Part shown: positions 1 through 5,426 of the stretch, piece after piece
How positions within the stretch are numbered: the stretch's first letter is position 1
How the letters are laid out: each line of letters begins with the position of its first letter
Assembly: GCA_036508635.1 (NCBI GenBank)
Contig: DATCGY010000125.1
Coordinates: forward strand, 1-7,406
DNA length: 7,406 bases
Reading direction: 5' to 3'
Source of the DNA: FEN-727 sp036508635
Lineage (GTDB): Bacteria > Actinomycetota > Geothermincolia > Fen-727 > Anoxymicrobiaceae
Made by a program: the position numbers and the translations under genes
The notes under the pieces: model-generated
Told to the model about the DNA's origin: nothing
Databases searched by the model: none
What the model saw: the letters and a program-made list of their open reading frames with translations, nothing else

Positions 1-95
1 TCCTTGTCGTTGATGACGTTGAGCAGCTTTCCCTGAATATCTATGACAACGAGAACGCAATCGTCCGCGTTTATCAGCTTGCCTGACGCGTTCAT
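1..95 (-). CDS. Isochorismatase-like cysteine hydrolase, N-terminal fragment
   Basis: Only the first 31 codons are present; the gene runs off the left edge. The translation begins MNASGKLINADD and continues into CVLVVIDIQGKLLNVINDK. The hydrophobic strand ending in VIDIQ, followed by KLL, is the N-terminal signature of the isochorismatase/YcaC-like superfamily. The Asp of the D-x-Q motif is the first member of its Asp-Lys-Cys catalytic triad; the Lys and Cys would lie outside the window. The start at 95 is chosen because a GGAGGG ribosome site lies at about 102-107 on the minus strand with good spacing; an in-frame ATG at 110 lies upstream of that site. Such proteins are cytoplasmic hydrolases of small amides or vinyl ethers, and the substrate cannot be told from this fragment. 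The gene diverges from the SCP2 gene across the operator at 245-263 and may share its control. Family fairly sure, function unknown. Confidence 0.72.
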   Translation of the reverse strand, partial: MNASGKLINADDCVLVVIDIQGKLLNVINDK

Positions 96-222
96 ATTGA
101 CACCCTCCATGCATAGGCTTTCGGCTTCTTTCAAAGGGGCGTTATGGACCCCTGCGCCGGTTGGAGATTCTATCACATGACGTTCATCACAGGTCTCACG
201 ACCAGAGAGAAGTTGATGGCTA

Positions 223-252
223 TTGACCGGCGTATGAAAAGCACATTATACT
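223..252 (+). promoter_or_regulatory. Sigma-70-type promoter for the SCP2-like gene
   Basis: TTGACC at 223-228 and TATACT at 247-252 are separated by 18 bases. Each hexamer matches the housekeeping consensus at five of six positions. The predicted transcript would start near 259-260 and have a leader of about 110 bases before the ATG at 371. The -10 box lies inside the operator at 245-263, so a bound repressor would block RNA polymerase. Confidence 0.65.
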
Positions 253-263
253 GACCAGTCAGT
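245..263. promoter_or_regulatory. Predicted TetR operator, copy 1
   Basis: Within this site, ACTGAC at 250-255 and GTCAGT at 258-263 form a perfect 6-base inverted repeat around a 2-base centre. This is typical of TetR-family operators. The wider element ATTATACTG-N4-GTCAGT recurs at 1886-1904, upstream of the nearby TetR gene, with 15 of 19 bases identical. It covers the -10 box of the SCP2 promoter. Read on the minus strand it contains an exact TATAAT at 245-250, which could be the -10 box for the hydrolase gene, although no good -35 box accompanies it. That this TetR binds here is inferred from the shared motif and position. Confidence 0.7.
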
Positions 264-370
264 TTGATAAGACTGCCCGGGGGGCGGATCCCGACGCGGA
301 AACTCTTGGGGAGAGAGCAACAGCGGCGTGGAAACGGATTTGGTACACGTGACGAGAAGGAGGTACTGGG

Positions 371-943
371 ATGGACATTCCGGACAATGTGGGGATCAAT
401 GAGTACTTTGACGACTACGTGCCGAAAATCTTCGCCGAGCAAATCGGCGGCGGGGCTATCCTCGGGATGGATGGCACCCTGCTTGGGTTGGAGTTCGACA
501 TCGGAGACGGTGAAAAGCAGAAATACGGTCTCATCGTAAAAGACGCAAAGGACCTTGAGGTCCGGAAGGGCGCGGTGGAAAAGCCACTGGTCAGGCTCGA
601 GATGACCGAGGATGTATGGCGCAAGGCCGTCACCGGGAAGATGGGCGCCGTGACGGAAACGTTTACCGACGTAAGCACGATGTCGCGCAACAAGTTCGAC
701 CAGCTCCAGAACGTGAGGGGCACGCTGACCCTCGATCTAACGCTCGCCGACGGCGGTAACGCGCAGATCAAGGTGATCTTCAACGATTCTGAGACCCCTG
801 CCACGACGTTCAAGTGCTCGCAAGACGACTGGGTAGCAATGAGCCAGGGAAAGATCGCCGGCCCAACAGCCTTCATGAGCGGTGCGCTCAAGATCGAAGG
901 CGACATGGCTTTCGCCATGGGCCTTTCGAGCCTCGTAGGTTAA
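371..943 (+). CDS. SCP2-like sterol/lipid-binding protein with two repeat units
   Basis: A 190-residue soluble protein without signal peptide or membrane segment. Its C-terminal half (about 115-190) has the usual SCP2 pattern: a beta-rich segment (RGTLTLDLTLADGG), then TTFKCSQDDWVAMSQGK and the closing GALKIEGDMAFAMGLSSL helix. The N-terminal half (about 35-92) repeats the beta segment and the following motif (GTLLGLEFDIGDG, then LVRLEMTEDVWRKAVTGK) but lacks the GALKIEGDM helix. SCP2 domains bind fatty acyl-CoA, sterols or other hydrophobic ligands in a cytoplasmic pocket. In bacteria many are stand-alone proteins with no proven ligand. The start is supported by a near-perfect AAGGAGGT at 357-364, six bases upstream. 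It is a single gene with its own promoter, overlapped by the predicted TetR operator, and a strong hairpin follows its stop codon. Family likely; ligand unknown. Confidence 0.82.
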   Translation: MDIPDNVGINEYFDDYVPKIFAEQIGGGAILGMDGTLLGLEFDIGDGEKQKYGLIVKDAKDLEVRKGAVEKPLVRLEMTEDVWRKAVTGKMGAVTETFTDVSTMSRNKFDQLQNVRGTLTLDLTLADGGNAQIKVIFNDSETPATTFKCSQDDWVAMSQGKIAGPTAFMSGALKIEGDMAFAMGLSSLVG

Positions 944-961
944 TCCAGGCGGAAACGATTC

Positions 962-990
962 CGGAGCCGGGTCTCTCAGGCCCGGCTCCG
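962..990 (+). terminator. Strong GC-rich hairpin after the SCP2-like gene
   Basis: CGGAGCCGGG at 962-971 pairs perfectly with CCCGGCTCCG at 981-990 around a 9-base loop, 19 bases past the SCP2 stop codon. No T-run follows, so it is not a classic intrinsic terminator. It may act as a weak or factor-assisted terminator, or as an mRNA 3' end stabiliser. A closely similar hairpin occurs at 1935-1960, which also allows a dispersed palindromic repeat. Confidence 0.55.
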
Positions 991-993
991 TGG

Positions 994-1036
994 GGTCTGG
1001 AGAGACCGCCCTCAACTGTTTGGTCTCAGGCCCGGC
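994..1036. repeat. Secondary hairpin and partial repeat of the adjacent hairpin
   Basis: GGTCT at 994-998 pairs with AGACC at 1003-1007 around a 4-base loop. A little further on, GGTCTCAGGCCCGGC at 1022-1036 repeats the right half of the 962-990 hairpin, where the same run carries two extra bases (GGTCTCTCAGGCCCGGC, 970-986). The spacer thus seems to have grown by partial duplication of the hairpin unit. No function is evident. Confidence 0.4.
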
Positions 1037-1080
1037 GGAGATTAGAAGAGTGGCGTTAACGACACACCCACCTGACCCTC

Positions 1081-1094
1081 CCCCCTCGAGGGGG
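1081..1094. terminator. Palindromic hairpin between convergent SCP2 and tetR genes
   Basis: CCCCCTCGAGGGGG is a perfect 14-base palindrome, able to form a 5-bp GC stem with a TCGA loop on either strand. It lies 12 bases beyond the tetR stop codon. The surrounding C-rich context (CACCTGACCCTC just before it) resembles the C-rich palindromic intergenic repeats seen in many bacterial genomes. It may terminate tetR or be such a repeat; no T-run is present. Confidence 0.4.
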
Positions 1095-1106
1095 ATGGAA
1101 GAGAGG

Positions 1107-1811
1107 CTAGTGCCTGGCGGATTTCTTTCGGTGGGAGGGGCGAGGTGCGATGACTTTGGAGAGAAGCCTGTCCATGTCGATGTTGGGGAGGGCGAGAGCC
1201 CGGGAGTGGTAGCCGACTATCATATCTGCGAGCGATTCGACGTCGGTCCATTTCTTCTGCAGCAGCAGGTCCATGATTATGTACACGATCGAGCCCATTG
1301 AGACCGCAGCGGCGAACTCGATATCTACGTTCCTGATGACTCCGGCATCGACCATCATCTGGAACTCCTCGACTATCATCGAGTTTGCACGCCCGGTTAG
1401 CTCGTTCATGCGGTCGGAGAAGTCATCGTCGCTGCCGAGGGCTTCCTGGTAGACGACGAAAGTCAGGCTGGGATTGTCTATGTGATACTGGAGGATATCG
1501 GCGACATTCCTGCGCCAGACCTTGAGGATCTCGATTGCTCCGTCGCCACGCGCGAAAACGTCTTCAAGCCTCTTGTGGTTTTCCTCAAGCACCCCGGCAA
1601 AACCGTTGAAATAGGACTCGATGACCTCGATGAACGCCTGCTTCTTGGAATCGAAGTATATGTAGAAAAGGCCCTTGGAGACCCCGGCTTCCTCGACAAG
1701 GTAATCCACCGTCGTGGGCCGGTAGCCGCTTGAAGCGAACACGTCTGCTGCAACGCGGAGGATATCTCTCTTTCTATCCTCCCTGGACATTCGCCTTCGA
1801 GGTTTCGACAT
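1107..1811 (-). CDS. TetR/AcrR-family transcriptional regulator
   Basis: A 234-residue protein. The N-terminal domain (about 10-56) is a typical TetR DNA-binding domain: a first helix (RKRDILRVAADVFASSGY) followed by TTVDYLVEEAGVSKGLFYIYF, which is the helix-turn-helix and its closing YxYF-like signature. The remaining roughly 170 residues are the helical ligand-binding and dimerisation domain. They end in a basic tail (PRPSHRKKSARH), making the protein somewhat longer than the usual 190-220. The start at 1811 has AAGGA seven bases upstream (1819-1823). The gene diverges from the QueG-like gene and converges on the SCP2 gene. Its promoter (1886-1913) contains the predicted operator, so autorepression is likely, and the same operator covers the SCP2 promoter. 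TetR proteins usually dissociate from DNA on binding a small ligand; a lipid or acyl-CoA would fit the SCP2 neighbour but is speculative. Confidence 0.93.
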   Translation of the reverse strand: MSKPRRRMSREDRKRDILRVAADVFASSGYRPTTVDYLVEEAGVSKGLFYIYFDSKKQAFIEVIESYFNGFAGVLEENHKRLEDVFARGDGAIEILKVWRRNVADILQYHIDNPSLTFVVYQEALGSDDDFSDRMNELTGRANSMIVEEFQMMVDAGVIRNVDIEFAAAVSMGSIVYIIMDLLLQKKWTDVESLADMIVGYHSRALALPNIDMDRLLSKVIAPRPSHRKKSARH

Positions 1812-1850
1812 TCCGGTATCCTTATTGGAGGTCCGATGCGAGGCATTTTT

Positions 1851-1884
1851 ACTCTGAAAAGAGCAATCAGGCCTCTTGCAGAGT
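1851..1884. other. Two-part hairpin at the start of the tetR leader
   Basis: ACTCTG at 1851-1856 pairs with CAGAGT at 1879-1884, and the inner AAGAG at 1859-1863 pairs with CTCTT at 1873-1877. The two stems are separated by a small internal loop. With the tetR -10 box at 1886-1891, the tetR transcript would start near 1879 and carry most of this structure at its 5' end. It could stabilise the mRNA or be chance; no known riboswitch is recognised. Confidence 0.4.
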
Positions 1885-1885
1885 T

Positions 1886-1904
1886 ATTATACTGTTTGGT
1901 CAGT
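1886..1904. promoter_or_regulatory. Predicted TetR operator, copy 2
   Basis: The element ATTATACTG-N4-GTCAGT matches copy 1 at 245-263 in the same orientation, with 15 of 19 bases identical; only the central four differ. Its inverted repeat is TACTG (1890-1894) with CAGTA (1901-1905), less perfect in the centre than copy 1. It sits between tetR and the divergent QueG-like gene. On the plus strand it carries TATACT (1888-1893), a possible -10 box for the QueG-like gene, though no convincing -35 box lies at the right distance. Confidence 0.7.
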
Positions 1905-1913
1905 AAGAATCAA
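1886..1913 (-). promoter_or_regulatory. Sigma-70-type promoter of the tetR gene
   Basis: On the minus strand TTGATT (1908-1913) and an exact TATAAT (1886-1891) are 16 bases apart. The leader to the start codon at 1811 would be about 68 bases. The predicted TetR operator at 1886-1904 covers the -10 box and most of the spacer, a standard autorepression layout. Confidence 0.62.
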
Positions 1914-1934
1914 CGTATCCAATAAGACCGGTGT

Positions 1935-1960
1935 GAGCCGGGTTCTGACAGGCCCGGTTC
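1935..1960 (+). repeat. Hairpin upstream of the QueG-like gene, related to 962-990
   Basis: GAGCCGGG at 1935-1942 pairs with CCCGGTTC at 1953-1960 (one G-U pair in RNA) around a 10-base loop. Arms and loop closely match the hairpin after the SCP2 gene: the left arm is identical, the loop ends in CAGG in both, and the right arm differs by one base. Here it lies in the probable leader of the Fe-S gene, so it could be an attenuator, or a copy of a dispersed palindromic repeat. Confidence 0.45.
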
Positions 1961-1970
1961 CAGGGGGCTA

Positions 1971-1986
1971 TCGACCTGTCGGTCGA
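1971..1986 (+). promoter_or_regulatory. Inverted repeat next to the ribosome site of the QueG-like gene
   Basis: TCGACC at 1971-1976 and GGTCGA at 1981-1986 form a perfect 6-base inverted repeat with a 4-base loop. It abuts the Shine-Dalgarno stretch (AGGGAGGT, 1986-1993). It could be a small hairpin that modulates translation or a protein-binding site; chance is possible. Confidence 0.35.
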
Positions 1987-1997
1987 GGGAGGTTGCC

Positions 1998-3041
1998 ATG
2001 TCGCTCGAAACCCAGATAGAGGAGTTCCTGAAGGAGCGCGGTGCCATAAAGGTTGGCTTTGCGACTCTGGATTCAATGGCGGGGGGGCCTCCCAGCTCGG
2101 ACCTCACCTATATCCTGCCGGAGGCGCGCTCGGCTGTGAGTTTCGCTCTTCCGCTGGACAGGGACAAGATCAGGGCTTACCTGTCCAAAGAGAGCCACGT
2201 GGCACACGAGGCGGATAACTTCGATACGAACGCTCTTTCGTCCCGTACATCAAAGGCGCTCGCGTTATTCCTCCAAGATAAGGGCTTTGCGTCAAAGCGT
2301 GTTATCTCCAATACCGTCTATCGGACCGAGGTGGAAGGCTGGGAGCTGAGCATGCCGCCTGACCTCTCTCACAGGTACGTAGCGGCGCGCTCGGGAGTGG
2401 GTTCTTTCGGGTGGTCGGGCAATATCGGAATCAGGGGATACGGCGCGGCGATCCTTCTCGGCACGATAGTGACGGCGGCGGAGCTGGTGCCGACCGGACC
2501 GGAACCTGCACAGGAGTGCTTCTGTGACATGTGCAAGAAGTGCGTCAAGGCATGCCCTTCCGGGATGTTCTCGCTCGACCGGGAGATGAGCGTGACCCTG
2601 GGGGGAGTAACGTTCACGTTCAGTGCGCGAAGCTCGTACCTGGGCTGTCAGTTCGTTTGCGGTGGATTCACGGGCCTGAGCCGTGACGGCAAGTGGTCCA
2701 CGTGGTCACCGGGACGTTTCGAGCTTCCGGATGGTGAAGACGAGATGATGAAAGTATTCCTTGACGCTGTCGCTAAGTACTCCAGGTGGCCGAAGCGGAC
2801 GGACGGCGATGGAGGTTACATAAACCCCGCCCTCGCGGAGGCGAGCCTCAGGCTGACATGCGGCAACTGCCAGATAATCTGCTGGGGCGACCACAAGCTG
2901 ACGCGCGAGAATTACCGCACGCTCAAGAGGTCCGGTTGTGTAATCCAGCGCGAGAACGGCGACATCCAGGTCCTGCCAGCCCCCGAGGCGGCACGGGAGT
3001 TCACCGCAATGAAACCCGAGCACAGAAACTTCTACGAATAA
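1998..3041 (+). CDS. QueG-like double 4Fe-4S protein, function unknown
   Basis: A 347-residue protein related to epoxyqueuosine reductase (QueG) and the reductive dehalogenase core. Residues 126-162 contain RYVAARSGVGSFGWSGN and GYGAAILLGTIVT, matching the AGLG...GKN...G..lG.ilT region that helps form the cobalamin pocket in QueG. A ferredoxin-type cluster motif follows: C176, C179, C182 and C186-P187. Further cysteines at 217 (or 221), 288, 291 and 295 can complete two 4Fe-4S clusters in the QueG pattern, although the last motif reads CxxCxxxCW instead of CxxCxxxCP. QueG carries out the last step of queuosine synthesis in tRNA; members this divergent are often redox paralogs with unknown substrates, so no symbol is given. 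No signal peptide is seen, so it is probably cytoplasmic. The start at 1998 has a strong AGGGAGGT at 1986-1993. It diverges from tetR and may be in its regulon. Confidence 0.78.
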   Translation: MSLETQIEEFLKERGAIKVGFATLDSMAGGPPSSDLTYILPEARSAVSFALPLDRDKIRAYLSKESHVAHEADNFDTNALSSRTSKALALFLQDKGFASKRVISNTVYRTEVEGWELSMPPDLSHRYVAARSGVGSFGWSGNIGIRGYGAAILLGTIVTAAELVPTGPEPAQECFCDMCKKCVKACPSGMFSLDREMSVTLGGVTFTFSARSSYLGCQFVCGGFTGLSRDGKWSTWSPGRFELPDGEDEMMKVFLDAVAKYSRWPKRTDGDGGYINPALAEASLRLTCGNCQIICWGDHKLTRENYRTLKRSGCVIQRENGDIQVLPAPEAAREFTAMKPEHRNFYE

Positions 3042-3141
3042 ACACTGGAGCGTTACCGGTCACTCTTCAGAGAACCATCTGCATCCGTACGCCCTCGATA
3101 GAACCTACCGCCGTACCCGCGTGAGAGCTCCACAGACGGTC

Positions 3142-4788
3142 CTACTCCAGAACGGCGCCTCTTGCCGCGGAGCTGACGAGCCTAACGTATCGGCGCATAT
3201 AGCCCGGAGGCAGATCGGGCTCGAGTGGCTCCCAGGTTTCCATACGTTCTCGTATTTCGTCATCGGTGATCGCGACTTCGAGCCTGCGGCCGGGTATGTC
3301 TATCGTGACGGAGTCGCCATCGCGCAAGGCGGCGATCGGCCCGCCGACGTAGGCCTCGGGTGATACGTGTCCGACACATGGGCCGGACGAAGCTCCGGAG
3401 AACCTGCCGTCGGTGACCAGTGCCACGCGGTTGTAACCGTTGAGGGGAAGGGCCATCGTGACCGCGAGCGTCTCCGGCATGCCTGGCCCGCCCTTTGGCC
3501 CTTCGTACCTGATGATAACCACTTCGCCTTCGTTCAGGCCCTTCTCGCGTATTGCCGCGAGGCAATCGGACTCCGAATCGAAGATGCGAGCGGGTCCGGT
3601 GAATGAAAGCAGGTCGTCCTCGACGGCTGATTGCTTGACCACCGCCCCTTCGGGCGCCAGGTTTCCAAAGAGAACGACCGTGCCACCCTCGGGCCTGTGA
3701 GGCCTGTCGCGCGGTGGTATGACCGTCGTGTCCAGGACCGTGACACCAGGCAGGATGTCTCCCCAGGTGGCTCCGGTCGCCACCACGGCGTCGAGGTGAA
3801 GGTCGTCGGCAAGCACCTTCATCACGGCCGGGACTCCTCCCGCGCGATACAGGTCGGTGATGCCGTGCGGTCCGCTGGGGCGGATGGCACAGAGCGTGGG
3901 TATCTTTCTGTTCAGGTCGTTGAAGCTGGAGAGCGGCAGCTCCATGTCGAGCTCATGTGCGATTGCAGGGAGGTGCAGCGTCGAGTTCGTGGAGCCGCCG
4001 ATGGCGAGGTCGACGATGACCGCGTTCTGTATAGCATCCGCCGTAAGTAGCTTGCGGGCGGTCAGCTCCTCTTCGATCATCTCAACAATGCGCTTTCCAG
4101 CACGCCGCGCGAACAGCAGCTTCTCGGAATGGTATGCGGGCACGTTGGCGGAGCCGGGAAGAGTCAGCCCCATCGCTTCGACGAGGCACTGCATGGTGTT
4201 GGCGGTCCCCATCAGTTCACATGCGCCGCACGTCGCGCATGTCGCGGTCTCCATCTTGGAGAGCAGGTCATCGTAGTCCCTGTCGTTTATAGTGCCCTCT
4301 TTCATGGACGCGGAGAAGCGTATCTGGAAAGCGCCGGGTCCCCCCGGCAGGAATATTGTTGGACGATCGAGCCGCGCGGCGGCCATTACCATACCAGGGA
4401 TTATCTTGTCGCAGCTCGCAATCATGACTAGCCCGTCGAGGAGCATGCTTCGCGAGTACGTCTCGATGGTGTCCGCTATCAGCTCGCGTTGCGGGAGGAC
4501 GAATCGCATCCCGGGGTTTCCCTCGGTCAACCCGTCGCAAGGGGCTGGTACGTCGAACTCGAACGGGATACCGCCGGCCGCGTGTACGCCTTCCTTGACA
4601 CGCTCGGCGAGGTTGCGGAGATGCATATGCCCCGGGTTCATCTCGGTGAAAGAGTTTGCCACACCGATTATCGGCTTTGTGGCGAGTTCGTCGATGTCGA
4701 CGCCGGTGCCCTTTAGGACCGTAAGTCTGACGATGCTGATCGGAAAGTCCTCCTGATTGAACATCGGCGCACTTACAGGTTTCTTCAT
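3142..4788 (-). CDS. ilvD: Dihydroxy-acid dehydratase (IlvD/Edd family)
   Basis: A 548-residue protein, close to the 550-570 usual for IlvD. IlvD removes water from 2,3-dihydroxy acids to give the 2-oxo acid precursors of valine, leucine and isoleucine, in the cytoplasm, using an Fe-S cluster. Cluster cysteines are visible at C84 (APCDGLTEGN), C126 (SCDKIIPG, which also holds the signature Lys) and C190 (CATCGAC then TANTM). Other family marks are GGSTNSTLHLPAIAHE (264-279), GNLAPEGAVVK (375-385) and the C-terminal signature DGRFSG...GHVSPEA (460-479). An in-frame ATG exists at 4833, but AAAGGAG at 4795-4801, six bases before the ATG at 4788, fixes this start. No other branched-chain synthesis gene is adjacent, so a sugar-acid dehydratase of the same family is an alternative. 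It lies 84 bases downstream of the HEAGH gene on the same strand. Confidence 0.82.
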   Translation of the reverse strand: MKKPVSAPMFNQEDFPISIVRLTVLKGTGVDIDELATKPIIGVANSFTEMNPGHMHLRNLAERVKEGVHAAGGIPFEFDVPAPCDGLTEGNPGMRFVLPQRELIADTIETYSRSMLLDGLVMIASCDKIIPGMVMAAARLDRPTIFLPGGPGAFQIRFSASMKEGTINDRDYDDLLSKMETATCATCGACELMGTANTMQCLVEAMGLTLPGSANVPAYHSEKLLFARRAGKRIVEMIEEELTARKLLTADAIQNAVIVDLAIGGSTNSTLHLPAIAHELDMELPLSSFNDLNRKIPTLCAIRPSGPHGITDLYRAGGVPAVMKVLADDLHLDAVVATGATWGDILPGVTVLDTTVIPPRDRPHRPEGGTVVLFGNLAPEGAVVKQSAVEDDLLSFTGPARIFDSESDCLAAIREKGLNEGEVVIIRYEGPKGGPGMPETLAVTMALPLNGYNRVALVTDGRFSGASSGPCVGHVSPEAYVGGPIAALRDGDSVTIDIPGRRLEVAITDDEIRERMETWEPLEPDLPPGYMRRYVRLVSSAARGAVLE

Positions 4789-4872
4789 TTTCCTCTCCTT
4801 TGCGAAACGGCCGCGTACACACGGTGCCGCCAAGAGTATTTCAGAGACTCCTGGGGTGAAACCGATAGAAGC

Positions 4873-5139
4873 TCAAGCGCCAGCCGTTGAGGGCTCGGCT
4901 GCCTTCAGTATGGAGGCGACGTGGTTTTCGGCCGCGAAAGCAGCAAGGCCGATCTTCGCGCCCGATTCGATAGCATGCCTGTCCACGGTTGCGTTCCCGT
5001 CTTCGAGCTTGACCCATCCCTCGCCCAAATCGTTGCCATCGAGCGAGCAGCCAAGTACCTGGTGGCCGAGAAGATGTGCCATAACGGCATGGCCGGCTTC
5101 GTGATATGTGGTGATGCGCGTCTCGTCAGGTTGTATCAT
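4873..5139 (-). CDS. Small HEAGH-motif (M41-like) putative zinc protein
   Basis: An 88-residue protein beginning MIQPDETRITTYHEAGHAVM. The HEAGH motif at residues 14-18, with its preceding TYHEAGHAV context, is the zinc-binding active-site helix of FtsH-type (M41) peptidases. The rest includes GLAAFAAENHVA (about 67-78), which may match the L-x-G-x-x-AE helix of that fold. M41 peptidase domains are near 200 residues and take a third zinc ligand well downstream, so this protein is either a minimal member or a truncated remnant. No membrane segment or AAA ATPase domain is present. The ATG at 5139 is preferred because the protein similarity begins there; an in-frame GTG at 5199 would add 20 residues. 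Neither has a well-spaced ribosome site. It is followed by the IlvD-family gene, possibly in one transcript. Function unknown. Confidence 0.6.
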   Translation of the reverse strand: MIQPDETRITTYHEAGHAVMAHLLGHQVLGCSLDGNDLGEGWVKLEDGNATVDRHAIESGAKIGLAAFAAENHVASILKAAEPSTAGA

Positions 5140-5298
5140 GGCTCCCCAAGTGTATCGAACTGACGCCGGCCCGTCGCCTTGGCGCGGAAGGCCGTACACC
5201 CATCACCAATCCCTCCCCCTCGATTGCACCCAGATACCGGCTGAATCCCGGGGTGGACTTGCAAGAACGGACCTGGCCCCGGATAGTCAAGCAGGTGA

Positions 5299-5330
5299 CC
5301 CAACGATAACATTGTCGGGGGCATGTTGGG
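5299..5330. promoter_or_regulatory. Nested inverted repeats upstream of the aminotransferase promoter
   Basis: CCCAAC at 5299-5304 and GTTGGG at 5325-5330 are perfect inverted repeats. Between them CGATAACATTGTCG (5304-5317) is an imperfect palindrome. The right arm overlaps the proposed -35 box, which suits an operator for an unseen regulator. It does not resemble the TetR operator at 245 and 1886. Confidence 0.3.
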
Positions 5331-5353
5331 AGGGGTCGTCTCTTTGATAAAAT
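5326..5353 (+). promoter_or_regulatory. Likely promoter of the aminotransferase operon
   Basis: TTGGGA at 5326-5331 and TAAAAT at 5348-5353 are 16 bases apart, matching consensus at four and five of six positions. Transcription would begin near 5360 and give a leader of about 67 bases to the ATG at 5427. A weaker alternative is TTGCAA at 5259-5264 with GATAGT at 5282-5287, 17 bases apart. Confidence 0.45.
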
Positions 5354-5426
5354 GATAGTATCTGGAACCAAGACTTCGCCTTGGGTATTTGATCTGCATC
5401 CGACATACCGGGAAGGTGAAAGCAGA

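Noticed and set aside
135..153. AGGGG/CCCCT inverted repeat in the leader of the hydrolase gene
   Set aside because: Only five base pairs with a 9-base loop; too weak to call a regulatory structure.
415..918. A 167-codon open frame antisense to the SCP2-like gene
   Set aside because: It lies wholly inside a gene with a strong ribosome site and a recognisable fold; composition shadow.
1998..3041. Calling the Fe-S protein a reductive dehalogenase or queG
   Set aside because: There is no twin-arginine signal or neighbouring membrane anchor gene as expected for a dehalogenase, and the divergent second cluster motif makes the queG symbol unsafe.
3042..3141. A terminator between the convergent QueG-like and IlvD-family genes
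   Set aside because: Only short chance repeats are visible; no stem-loop comparable to those elsewhere in the window.
4789..4833. An upstream ATG that would add 15 residues to the IlvD-family protein
   Set aside because: The AAAGGAG site at 4795-4801 lies within this extension and is ideally spaced for the ATG at 4788; the added residues are not family-like.
5352..5426. An upstream ATG that would add 25 residues to the aminotransferase
   Set aside because: There is no ribosome site in front of it and it falls in the proposed -10 box; the ATG at 5427 has a good site.
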